Positions 1 to 10,351 of a DNA stretch of 64,000 bases are shown here, in pieces (the stretch's first letter is position 1; the number at the start of each line of letters is the position of its first letter). Position numbers and translations under genes: made by a program. This DNA comes from Podospora bellae-mahoneyi (Eukaryota > Ascomycota > Sordariomycetes > Sordariales > Podosporaceae): assembly GCF_035222275.1 (NCBI RefSeq), contig NC_085883.1:186001-250000 (forward strand), read 5' to 3'. The notes under the pieces are model-generated. The model saw nothing but the letters and a program-made list of their open reading frames with translations, searched no databases and was not told the origin of the DNA.

Positions 1-602
1 GAATGCAAGGGCATGATGATGATCACAGCCACATCAACCACTGCTTTGGCTACCTGAGACAGAGCCTCATGTGTTGCGGGGATACCGCGCTTGAGGGGCA
101 GAATCCGGAGACGGAGGGGCAAAAGGTCGAGACCGATGGGATGGGGGTGGTGCACATGTGCAAGGACTTTCAGGTGGTTGTGGAATGGGTGGAGGGGAGG
201 AGGGTTAGTGACGAGAGAGGGGGTTAGGTGTACCAGTGTGTACTAGTTTCTTTCTCGGACGCTCTGCTTGTGGCATTTACTCGCGATTATGGGTTAGGAT
301 GTTCACTTTGGGGGACACAAAACGTAGAACGGGAATAAGCTGCCCGAAATGGCGCTCTTGGTGGAGTTGTACAGCCGAGAGACGATCTAGGAGAGGCGCA
401 ATAAACCCGAGAAACATGCAGTCATCATCAGCCTTATCAATAGTCCTATGTTGTGTAGCTTTTGTTGGACATCGAGATGGATTTACCAATGAAGATAAGG
501 TAGACTGGAGCATCCTCATCAGTAAGTACATATGGTATAACTCTGATCCCCTCCAGTGCATTGTTCCTCTCTATCATCTCTTCGCATTAGGTCCCAAGCA
601 AG
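1..602. other. No gene recognised at left edge
   Basis: Both strands carry only short open frames with no recognisable protein similarity. The stretch leads into the signal-peptide start of the decayed GMC oxidoreductase gene at 603 and may hold its former promoter. Confidence 0.5.
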
Positions 603-1906
603 ATGTTGGCAGAAGTCTTGAGCGGCTTCTTTTTCCTTGCGGCAGGTTTCGCCCAAGGTCAACCATGGGATTTTGTGTAAGTTATTGCCTTAGTCTACTC
701 TTCGCCTTCGACACAGGCTATTAATGCTGAGCTCAGGATCGCAGGCGGGGGAACAGCTGGTCTTACACTCGCTGCACGTTTCTCCGAGATCCCCTCGTCC
801 AATATCCTGGTTCTCGAAGGAGCTGCAGCCGTATTACAAGAAATCAGAGCAGTTTGTGACTTCATCAAAGGAGGTCAAGCACGATCTAGGAGTCCAGTTT
901 CTTGACGAGACAGTGCATGGGAAGAATGGACCAATTGTAAACTCCTTTCCAGAAGTCTACGGCCCGTTCCAGAAGACATGGGCGAGAACATATGAGAAGC
1001 TGGGCCTAGGGGTCACCGGAGACCCGAGAGGAGGACTTTCTTTGGGCGGCTTTGCTTAATCCGTTCAACATTGGCTCGAAAACCAAGGAACAGAGCTACC
1101 CTGGTAAGAGGCACTATCTTGCAGCCAAAGGGAGAAAGAATCTCAAGGTCTTTACCGGGGCTCGCTTTCATGACAAAGATTCACACCGATGTGAGAAAGC
1201 AAGGCGCCCGCCCCTCCAACTGTCACAGGCGTGGGGTATGCCAAGGACGGAGTGAAGCACAATGTCTGGATCAACGAGGAGGTGATTGTCTCGGCCAGAG
1301 CAGTTGAGTCTCCCAAGCTGCTAGAGCTGCCATTCCCAGGCAGCTCTAGACTTCTGAACAAGTTGGGAACCAAGGTGGTGGTCAACAATGGCTTTTGTTG
1401 GAGAGAATTACCAAAATCACCTCATGTTGCCTCTGGGGTTAGTACCTTGCTCATTGTCCTCAAGATCCTAAGATCCAGAACCCTAACACCCACACCAAAT
1501 TAATGGCAAAATCCCATCTCACCACAGCCGAAGACTTCGCCGACCCCACCGTCTTCCAAGCAGCCTTCTCCGAATACCTTACCAACCGCACCGGTCCCCT
1601 AACCGTTGTAAACGCCAGCTCAGCCCACCCCGCAAATGCCGCCATCGCGAAAAGACACAGGCAAATACCTCACCCTCCTCACCCTTCTCCAGCAGCCCTT
1701 CTCCCGCGGCAGCATGCACATCTCCTCTTCCTCCCCCTTGCAACCCCCAGTGATAAACCCAAGTTAGCTCTCCCACCCCATCAACAGGCATATAGTCCGC
1801 CTAGGCGCATTGCACCTCCAGAAGATCGCCTCCACTCCGCCGTTGTCGCATTTGTTGGAAAAGGGGGGCAAGGTGTTCCAACCGGGGCACCCAAGGGAGT
1901 GAGGCG
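603..1906 (+). pseudogene. Decayed secreted GMC-family (FAD) oxidoreductase
   Basis: Pieces of one GMC oxidoreductase appear in order but in different frames. An ATG at 603 begins a signal-peptide-like start (MLAEVLSGFFFLAAGFAQG). After a probable intron (donor 675 or 677, acceptor 716) comes the FAD-binding Rossmann motif AGGGTAGLTLAARF ending in ILVLEGAA. The sequence then jumps to LQPYYKKSEQF, so roughly 100 residues of the usual N-terminal region are missing. Further on lie the family block EVIVSARAVESPKLLEL (about 1280-1330) and the C-terminal block RGSMHISSSSPLQPPVINPS (about 1708-1767), which ends in a stop where the family continues. More family-like residues run on to about 1906 after frame changes, and the terminal HPxGT-type region was not found. 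GMC enzymes oxidise alcohols or sugars outside the cell; this copy cannot make an active enzyme. Frameshifts, stops and deletions make the pseudogene call firm; the exact ends are uncertain. Confidence 0.8.
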
Positions 1907-2047
1907 GTAAATAGTGATGTGGTTGCTGTGGCTGAAAGGGCGGGGGGGGTTGTGAAGGGGGAGTATGGGTTTGGTGGGGGGTAGTTGAGGAGGGTAGAGA
2001 TGGGGGTAGGCTATGAATGCAAGTTTTGTTGAAACATTCATAACGTA

Positions 2048-2089
2048 TTTGATAAGCGAGCGGATCGGACAAGCGAGTGGATCGATTTC
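2048..2089 (+). repeat. Left terminal inverted repeat of the Fot1/pogo element
   Basis: Starts TTTGATAAGCGAGCGGATCG immediately after TA at 2046-2047. Its reverse complement recurs at 3133-3174 with two differences, at outer positions 29 and 33 of the repeat. Confidence 0.9.
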
Positions 2090-2134
2090 CACTACCCTAT
2101 TACAACCATCCTCAATTGCAAAACAACAGCACTA

Positions 2135-3080
2135 TTAACCTACTACAATTACATCAGAAACAGCTGAATCAGACTCTTCTGCAACCTCCCGGCACGTACG
2201 GATATTATGGCCAGGCTTGCCGCACACACCACAGCACCGAACCTTCGTACGACCCCCCCTACACTACCGCCATCCGGCTGTATTTCTTCCACTGCCTCCC
2301 CACCTACGACCTTCTGGTCCAGTAGATCTTGTGCATCTTGCACAGTAAGTGATCCTCCAGGCTGCACACGTGTTCTTTTGGCTCTCCGGCGCTTGCTTAA
2401 GGCCTCGGTAGCCTTACGGAGTAAAGCATTCTCTACACGAAGGAGAGCTACCTAGTGCATTATAGCCGTTATACCCTTAATAAGCTAGTCTACTGTAATT
2501 AATATTAAAGGCGGGAAGCTATTTTAATAGTTAGTAATACGTATCTTAATAAGCGTTAACTATAAGTTAGCTTCTCGAGGGTTATATAGTATTTAAAAGA
2601 CCCAAGGTTATGCAATACCGGGCTATAAGTTTAGAGGTATTAGCGTACGAAGCTTTACATTTAGCTTAGAAAGTACCCTCTCTATATCGTATAGCATAAG
2701 GCCAGCACCCGCAAAGCCACTCTATATATTCTTCTCTAGCTACCGTTTCACGAAGTTATATACCTAAAGCTTACCAATAAGGGTCGCGTCGCGTACACGT
2801 AATAGTTAGTTAGCTATATCTTCTACACCACTTAATCTTAATAAAAATACGCGTGCAGATAGATTAAGGATATACTAAACTATCGTTTGCTCCTTCAGAT
2901 CCGTTAAATCACGTGAGTTGGCTGGAATATCGCGTCGTGTAGGCTTACTAGCGTGTCGGCGATAGAGGGTAGTATAAGGCACAGAATAGAGCCTTGCTGC
3001 AGCTTTAAGGCTTAGCTTAGGGTCATTTATAAGGACTTTAAGTACAAGAATAACTTTTGCTTCAACTGAATCGAAGACAT
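2135..3080 (-). pseudogene. Fot1/pogo transposase remnant (HTH and zinc knuckle kept, DDE region lost)
   Basis: Read on the minus strand from about 3080. The N-terminal psq-type helix-turn-helix is clear, with blocks such as INDPKLSLKAAARLYSVP and TRRDIPANSRDLTDL, followed by a stop where EQTIVQYIL is expected (CAG to TAG). A CENPB-type HTH block follows (LSGVEDIAN, RVRDATLIGK, YNFVKR) with more stops at expected Trp or Gln codons. The central DDE catalytic domain cannot be found. The C-terminus resumes at about 2455 (RRRAKRTRVQPGGSLTVQDA) and ends in a CCHC zinc knuckle, CGVCGKPGHNIRTC, with the stop at 2135-2137. There is also a frameshift near the N-terminus. Confidence 0.85.
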
Positions 3081-3132
3081 CTTAGTATGGTGGAGGAAAT
3101 TGATGTTGCAGGTAGAGAGCTGTATCGCGTGC

Positions 3133-3174
3133 GAAATCGATACACGCGCTTGTCCGATCCGCTCGCTTATCAAA
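3133..3174 (-). repeat. Right terminal inverted repeat of the Fot1/pogo element
   Basis: Reverse complement of the left end, followed by TA at 3175-3176. The outer 28 bases are identical to the left copy. Confidence 0.9.
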
Positions 3175-3176
3175 TA

Positions 3177-3697
3177 CATTATTGGATTCTGCTGTCTACC
3201 TGAGTCTAGAAGTTCATGTCTTTAGGTTAACCCCTGCTAATTAGAACGATACTCTGATGTCAGGTAGGTATCCAGAACTTGAGGCTCACAACTCGGACTC
3301 TGTGGGTGAGTGGCATCCTGCTTGTAGACGGCACAGTCGGCATGGGAGTTCCGACATGAGGGGCGTGTTCTCCCAAAGACACCTTACCTCGGTAGAAAGC
3401 CGAAAGTGGATTTATTGGATCATTCTGATAGGTGAAGGACTACTAAAATGGGACGCACAGCACCGTACGGGAACTAGGGACAAACAGGTTAGGCAGCAGT
3501 GGACGAGGCTCGATCACGACGTACCACCAAAACACGAAACCGAAAAATCACCGTCATACGGCCCCTGCATAAACTAGCCTGGCCAAATGGCGTGTTCCTT
3601 CTATACCTAGTTATATAAGGCCCCTTCCTTCGCCTTGTACTTCCCTCGTTTGTCCTCGTATCCTTCTTCCTCGTCAACCACAAATAATCCTCTCAAA
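3177..3697. other. Intergenic; promoter side of the small secreted protein gene
   Basis: No supported coding region. The end is pyrimidine-rich (about 3620-3690), as is common just upstream of fungal start codons, and a TATATAAGG-like sequence lies near 3610-3620. Confidence 0.4.
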
Positions 3698-4279
3698 ATG
3701 AAGTTCTCAACCCTCCTCGCCATCAGCAGTGCTGCTCTCGTCGCTGCCGCTGACGAAGGCAACGGAATCATTCTCCCCACTTCGATCGATGCGAATCAGT
3801 TTGTCTCGGAGGTCTACTCACCATCCCCCGTCCCCTCCGAGGTATCGCCATTCATCACGCCGCTGGCCACAACGTGGTACAAGGTCCAGAGCTCCTTTAT
3901 GCACGACCCCAGATACCCTTCCCTCACTTCGGATATCGTTTCGGCAATCACCCATGCCCCCGATGCCGAGGCTTCGCTGCAGGCTATGTTGACTGGTGGG
4001 GAGTGGAACTGGAACCAGGTGATGACTCAGTCGTGGTATGTTTCCCTGATGATGGAGTGATGTGTTTAGAAAAGAGTATGCTGACAGCGAGAATCTGATG
4101 GTAGGTACGACAATCATGTGCCGAAGGACTCGAAGGAATTTGTCTCGCAGTACCTCGAGGCCTGGGATAAGGCCGCCGAGGAGGTGACAAAAAGCGGCGC
4201 TGCCCCTCGGGGCATGGGCACGGGTATGGCCGTGGCTGTGGCAGGTGTAGCTGCTTTTGTCATCGCCGCTGTGTTGTAA
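3698..4279 (+). CDS. Small secreted, probably GPI-anchored protein
   Basis: Exons 3698-4035 and 4105-4279, intron 4036-4104 (GTATGT...TAG); 513 nt coding for 170 residues. The intron splits a Trp codon (TG|G), so the mature frame reads SWYDNHVPKDSKEF across the join. The protein begins MKFSTLLAISSAALVAAA, a clear signal peptide. The middle (about residues 20-140) has no recognised domain but resembles small fungal secreted proteins with a WYKVQSSFMHDPRYPSL-like segment. It ends in a hydrophobic stretch (MAVAVAGVAAFVIAAVL) directly after a small-residue, Gly-rich region, the usual GPI-attachment layout. The likely location is the cell wall or plasma membrane outer face; the function is unknown. 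The start was chosen at the ATG that begins the signal peptide, not an upstream in-frame codon. It converges on the decarboxylase gene, with only 123 bp between the stops. Confidence 0.85.
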
Positions 4280-4402
4280 TGTAGACATCGTGACATTTTA
4301 CGCAAGACGCGTGGCGAAACGCAATCTTTAATATTAAATACCAAAACATACCCTACAAAAGCAATTCCCCCCCCCCCCCCCTCCTCCTCTCTTCCAATTA
4401 AC

Positions 4403-7400
4403 CTACTCACCACAGTTCGGACAAACACGCACCCCATTCCCATCCGCAACCACCCCGTTCGTTGTGGCCTCCCCCTCCCCAGATATTGAAACCCCCTTAT
4501 CAATCTCCTTCCCAACCTTGCCAAACCTCTCCCGCCAGAGACTGACCTTCTGCTCCTCCGTCTCCTTCCACGGATCCCGGTTAATCCTCTCCACATCCAC
4601 CACCATACCCCCGACGTCTTCTTTCAGGACGAGTTTCCCCCTAGCTATGGGTTCGGTCTTTTTGATTTCTGTCAACAGACCCCTCGCGCTAGCTGCTGTT
4701 TGTTAGCTTCTTCTCCCTCCTACTCCTGATGGTGAGGTAAGAATGTAACAGGGAAATGGAAGAAATGGTAACTCACCATCAGGTGCGCGATCGTCACCCC
4801 ATATAGATACTCTAAACTCCCTCCCGGGGTTGAAGAAGAAGTTTGCGGGAAGGGGGTGGTCAGTGGGGAAGGGTTGGAGTGCTGCTTCGTGGATGCCTTC
4901 GAGAGCGAGGATTGCCCCTTTTGTGACGGCGGTGGAGAAGGGGATGGGCTGTTCGTTGTCGAGGGTTAGTTCGATGGGGCTGGAGAGGAAGATGTTGGGG
5001 GATTTGGTGAGGATGTGGTCGATGTAGAGCTGGTGGGGAGTTTCTGATGGGGAGGAGGTATGGCTGGGAAGGCCGTAGAGGTAGAACGGGCAGAAGCCGA
5101 AGGGGTAGGTGTCGTCGTGGGAGGAGGTGTTCAAGGGGCGGTTTTTGAGGATGGAGAGGATGGTCAGGGGGGTGCGGAAGAGGATGGTGCCACTGGATGA
5201 AGGGCGGTTAGCGGGACGGGAGGGGAAAAGGGAGGGGAGAGAAGAGGGGCTTACTTGGACGAGGTGCTTAGATTTCCGACGAGGGTTGTGCTGGATGTCC
5301 TGGAGGAAAGTAAAGAGTCGAGGTCGATTTTGTCGGAGGTTTTGAGGATGATCTCATCGTCGCCTGTGTTGCCTTCCAACAGGCTGTACGTCCGCTGACC
5401 CTCTTCACTGGCAAACTCTGCCTCGAGAATGATTTGCTTGCGGTGCTTGGCGAGGTGGAACATGGGTCTGTAAGACAGGTAAACAGTCTTGGCCGTGGCA
5501 CGGCCTCTGATCCAGAAGCTGTGATAATCTGGGCTGTCGTCGTTTCGTGCCTGGCATACTTTGACTTCCTTCTCGACAAGCTCTCGGAAGGTCTCGCCGA
5601 GCATGTTGATGAATCGGCCGTGGTCTCCGTCCATGGTTGCCAAGGGACTCATCACCACGTTACGAAGCACCATTAGCTTTTCGTGAGGGGTGCTGGTGTC
5701 AAGCCCGAGACGTCGTTTGAAGTTGGTGGCGCAGTCTCCGTAGTCCTTGTACTCAAACTCTGTGGAGGTCAAGTACAACGGAATGGAAGAAGGGTTGTCA
5801 TCAGGATGGTCGACCGATAGACGACTGATGACACGCTCCATGAGGTAGTTTGCTTCTTCAACATCGGTGTTAAGGCAGCCATCTGGGTGGCGCCAGTTGA
5901 GAGCAAAGGCGTTGATGTTGAGATCCGAGCCAAGGGCGCGGAGAAGTGTGATGGTTTTGTCGGCCTGGTTTATGGTGATGCTGTCCTGGGCGATGATCTC
6001 GGTGTTTGACTTGTTGAGGATTTCTTCTCTGATCCTCTGCTTTTCTCGCTCGACCTCCCTCGGATCGGAAGAGGATTCTGAAGGCAATGCGTTGAAGGGA
6101 GTGCAGACGAACGAGTCTCTTGGGGTGGAGAGTGCGGCCCAGAGGGCCGAGAGCTGCCTGTTGTCAACCGGAGTACAATTGCGCCAAATCAGCACCCGAG
6201 GTAACTCACACGAGACGAGGTGAAGCATGCTTCTGCCAAAAGAGCGCCGTATCCCTTCTGATCAAGCCCTATGCACTTGTTAGACAGCCATGTCGAGACA
6301 GCTGATGCACCTGGCTTGCTGTGCTCATTGTCAGCTTGCTGTCAAGCTAGGAAAAGGACTGCCGTTGTCCCTTACCTTCCCTCCACACCATAAATTCCAA
6401 TACTGGTGACTGCCCCTCGAGACAAGTACGGACTTGTCCATGTCACAAGATTCTTGATCCTCCCGTCTCGATACGTCAGTGCACCAGCAGGATAGGGGAT
6501 GTACCCTGCCTTGTGGGGGTCGACCGTGATTGAGTCGCAGTACCGCAAAGCAAAGAGAGATTGCTGTGTCTCGACCCTCAAGCTCAGGTCGGGCACAAGG
6601 CCGTCATCGCCCCCGTCTCTGTCGGCATCATCCTGGCCCTCTCGAGGCAGCATCGTGGCGAAGTAACCTCCCCAGGCTGCATCGGCATGAACCATGAACG
6701 ACATGCCTCGTGCTTGAAATCGCTGTCTCATGGCCAGGATCTTCTCCAACGGATCCACGGCCCCTTCTTCCGTGGACCCAATGACAGCTACAACCGAATA
6801 AACAGGCTGTTGCCTAGCAAACCGCTCCTCCAGCAGCTTCTCCAGCTTATCAAGATCAACCCTCGCATCATGGTCAACCCCAACACTGACAGCATTATCG
6901 GACCCCAATCCAACCAGCGCTGCTGCTTTGGGCCAGGAGTAGTGCTTGGTGCTGGGCACAAAGAACTGCCCATCCATCCCCTCACCAACCCCGAAATGTC
7001 GATTCAGCGCCTCCTTCCCTACCGTCTGAACATTGTACTCTGCCATCACCTCCTCCAACCATTCCGGCGTGATCCCAAACTGCTCGTGCAAGAGCCCGGG
7101 GATACCCAGAACAGTTTTCACCCTCAGGTTCATCATCTCCCACAAACTCATCTCCTTCAGCAGCTTCGACCTGCCCTCACAAGTTCGGACTTTGAACTCC
7201 TCACTGATAAATCTCAACGGGCCATCTTCATCATCCATTGCCTTCCTCACAGACAGCGGGTAATACTTTAGGTTTCTCGCCACCCACAGAGCTTCAATGT
7301 TGGCAACGGTGCCATCGCAGGTGACATGGCCCCAGGCCTTGTCCTGCTCTTCAAAACCAAACAGTTCACAGAGCTGCTCACCGACTTCGATCTCAGCGAC

Positions 7401-7901
7401 GGTGGACAAGGGGGAGGCTTCAATGGCAACGTTGTTGGGGTTGTAGAGCATGGTCATGAAGTAGCCCAGCAGGGCAGGCATGCTGAGGTCGGTGCACATG
7501 TGGGCTTGGTATCGGGGGGACCAGAAGGGGATGGAGTGCTGGCCGAGGAGGCGCGCCGTTTGCTGGACGGCGGTCTTGGTCCGGGCGGCGGAGGCGAGGA
7601 AGGAGGGAGAGGTCTGGATAGAGAGGGGAATGAAGGTGAAGTCGTTTTCCTGGCGAGTGTATTAGCACAGCCCCAGACTTGACTGGAAGAGACCTGGAAA
7701 AAAGGAAAGAGAGACGACATCTTGTTCAAAGTAGTTCTTGCGGGCGAGTTGGAGTTCGTCGAGGATCGTGGTGATGTTTTCTCGGAATTGGGGGAGGTTC
7801 TCGGCGCGGGGGCCAATGAAGTAGGAGCTGATCACCTCGTGGGTGGTGTCCTTCGCCTCTTCGGCGGGCATGATGGCTTTGGTTTTGGCCGGACGAGTCA
7901 T
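4403..7901 (-). CDS. PLP-dependent decarboxylase (group II) with long C-terminal extension
   Basis: Six exons on the minus strand: 7901-7716 (or 7719), 7649-6376, 6318-6210, 6153-5255, 5192-4777 and 4695-4403, giving about 1058 residues. Residues about 1-560 are a fold-type I amino-acid decarboxylase. Visible family motifs are HADAAWGGYF (cofactor Asp) and DSITVDPHKAGY, whose Lys (codon 6512-6510, about residue 442) should form the Schiff base with PLP. GIYGVEGSKPGASAV spans the second intron. The remaining roughly 450 residues (from about the FNALPSE segment) have no domain I recognise, but they occur as one unit with this kind of decarboxylase in fungi and end in a CPNCGE tail. Fungal relatives are often labelled L-tyrosine or glutamate decarboxylase-like; the substrate cannot be read from sequence. 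No signal peptide, so it is presumably cytosolic. Intron 1 has a weak donor (GTCTCT or GTCGTC) but a good CTAAT branch site. The last intron ends in two tandem CAG acceptors. Confidence 0.88.
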
Positions 7902-9087
7902 TGTATAATCAATAATAGTATGGAATGTAAGAAGGCGTGGAATTGTGAAGATGTCTGCCCCTGAGTCTGATCGCCAACGGGGCTGTCATGGACTTTATAG
8001 ACCTGTCTCTCACGCATCGACACCCCTCATCATCATCATTCCATGTTTTTGTTGCATATCCACAACCTTTCCCTCGTACTAATGCGGCCTAGTTACGCAG
8101 ACACAGACGATCGGTCTGTGTCAGTAAAGATGAGATGAACCAGTGCCACAAACCGCACAGCAGCTGCGATGAATAATGGTATGTCCCATTTGCCAACCGC
8201 ATGGTGAAGCTCAGCTGCAAGCCATGCGCGGCGTGTTTCAAGACGTTGCTTCCGCACAGAGCTGATGATCCTGCTGTGGTCCTGTAGACTGTGGTTGTTT
8301 CGTCATACATGTCTCAGCGATACCCCAACTTCGCTCAAAGGTATACCGATCAAAGTAGGTTCTACCTGGAGAGGCAACTCCAGAGAATCGCGCGGATATG
8401 AATGCTTCATGCCTACCCGCTGGGATAGGAGCAAGCAAAACAATAGCCTCCCTGAATTAACCATAACCCTAACCCCTCCGCTTGTAGTGCCTTGGTCAGG
8501 AAAAGGGGCAAGTTTCCACACAGCGTCCGTTGCTCTTGAGAATGATGGCGACCTTGGACTTACCAACATGGCCAAATACTTTGACATTCTCCTCACAGTG
8601 GCTCAAAAACTCTTCCTCTCAAGGCTTCACCAAAACACCAAGTCTTGCACCCTCACCATGCTCAAATTTACATCCACTTCTCACTCTCTGTCGCCGCGTC
8701 AACACCGACACCAAAGCAGGATTTCGGCCTTGGAGTTGAATCAGAAACCAAGGATATAAACCGCTAATTTCTGACCGCTTTTTGTTTTTCTTTCTGTTTT
8801 CTTTCCACCAGCACCCTTCATCACCACCCCTTATCACCATGGCTCCCTCCCCCACCCTCCCACAAATGCTCCAACCATTCTCTGCTTCTTCTTTGAAATT
8901 GTCTGCACTCACAGACCTAGAGAAGAAGACGGATGACAAAGAAACAAACCAGCATTCTCATTCAGATAAATGTCCATCATACACAATGCCATTCTCTAAA
9001 AGAGAGCATAGGTCGCAGGGAAGGTAACGTCACAATTCCCCGCACCGGGTCGAGCCTTTTTCCGAGACCCTGTCCCACTCGACTGCC
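7902..9087. other. Divergent intergenic region
   Basis: Lies between the starts of the decarboxylase (minus) and the hydrolase (plus), so it should hold both promoters. Open frames here are short and unlike known proteins. A pyrimidine-rich tract lies at about 8775-8815. No other element recognised. Confidence 0.4.
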
Positions 9088-10351
9088 ATGAACCTACCTA
9101 TCATCCGATGTTGCACTGGCCCTTCTGATGGCGTTTTCAACCATCATGCTTGCCCAAATCATCAACTGGTAATGGACAGTATTCCGGCCGACGCACATAC
9201 CCGGGAGGTGTTTTACGTTGGCGGCGAATATGTTGATGACGGCACCGGCAATGAGACGGTATACGGGCAGGTGTATGTCGAGCACCTCGTCCCAGTCCGT
9301 AAACCCCTTCAGAAATACCCCATAATCTTCATCCCTGGAAGCAGTCGCACAGGCATTGTAGGTCACATCGTCCGGGCCAACCTTGATTCACCCCAACTAA
9401 CCCACCACCCAGGACTTCCTCACCACCCCAGCCAACAACGACAACAACACCAACTCGCCCACCCAACAAAGCTGGTCCTCCCACTTCCTCTCTCTCTCCC
9501 ACGAGCTCTACCTCATCGACCCCCCCTTCCGCGGCCGCTCCCCCTGGCACCCCCCCACCCACCTCTCCTCCTCCTCCTCCCCCTCCCCATACCTCACCTT
9601 CGGCGCGGCCCCCCTCCAAAAAGCCTGGGCCACCCCGCCCTCCTCCACCCAATGGCCCGACAGCCCCCCCGCAGGCAAAGGCTCCCCCGCCTTCGACCAC
9701 GTCATGAGGTCGACCCACCCGCAGCTCGCCAACCTGGCAGAAGAGCAATCCGTCGCCCAAAAGTCTCTGGCGGCCCTCCTGGACAAAATCGGCAAGCCCG
9801 CCATCCTCCTGGCTCACAGCATGGGCTGCAAGATAGCCTGGCTGCTCGCCGACGCGCGGCCGGGGCTGGTGAGGGCGATTGTGGCCGTGGAGCCTGCCGG
9901 GCCGGCGTTTCAGATGAGGGGGATGGGGGGGTTGAGGAAGGAGCCGACGGTGTTTGGGCTGACCGAGGTGAGGTTGGGGTTTGAGCCTGCGGTTGGGGAG
10001 GGGGGGGAGGGGTTGAGGAGGCGGTTGGTCAAGCCGGGGGAGGAGGGGCTGTTGGAGTGTTGGCTTCAGGATGATGGGGAAGCTGGGGAGGTGAGGAAGC
10101 TGGTGAATTTGAGAAGGGTGGAGGTGTTGGTCGTGACGGGGGAGGGGTCGCCTCATAGGGGGTATGACTGGGGGACGGTGGAGTTTTTGAGGCAGGCTGG
10201 GGTGGAGGGGGTAGAGCATTTAGTGCTGAGGGGAGAGGCCGGAGGGGTTCTGGGGAGAGGGGGAGGGGGGAACGGACATATGATGATGTTGGAGAGGAAT
10301 AGGGGGCGGATTGGGGAGGTTTTGGGCGACTGGGTTGGGAGGAGGGAGTGA
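9088..10351 (+). CDS. Alpha/beta hydrolase-fold protein (esterase/lipase-like)
   Basis: Exons 9088-9357 and 9413-10351 with intron 9358-9412 (GTAGGT, branch CTAAC, CAG); 402 residues. The first exon contains KYPIIFIPGSSRTG, the oxyanion-loop region of the fold. The second contains ILLAHSMGCKIAWLLAD, the nucleophile elbow with Ser in A-H-S-M-G (Ala in place of the first Gly of GxSxG). VEVLVVTGEGSPH lies near the expected acidic residue, and GNGHMMMLERN supplies the likely catalytic His near the C-terminus. The order and spacing fit a complete hydrolase. No signal peptide is visible. A second in-frame ATG at 9172 (MDSIPADAHTREVF) could be the true start, because similarity-like sequence begins there. 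The central part is rich in Ser and Pro. The substrate is unknown. It is transcribed away from the decarboxylase. Confidence 0.82.

Larger units (their letters stand above)
2046..3176 (-). mobile_element. Internally deleted Fot1/pogo-type (Tc1/mariner) DNA transposon
   Basis: Two inverted copies of a 42-bp sequence bound the element at 2048-2089 and 3133-3174. The outer 28 bases match perfectly and the rest has two mismatches. Each end is flanked by TA, the target duplication used by the Tc1/mariner superfamily. Transposase remnants on the minus strand place the element in the fungal Fot1/pogo group. At about 1.13 kb it is well short of a full element (typically near 2 kb), because the DDE catalytic region is missing. 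The interior is AT-rich with stops that C-to-T change would create, as expected after RIP. Confidence 0.88.

Noticed and set aside
8465-8475. CCCTAACCC-like telomere repeat (also near 10665)
   Set aside because: Only about two units each; too short to be telomeric or an interstitial array.
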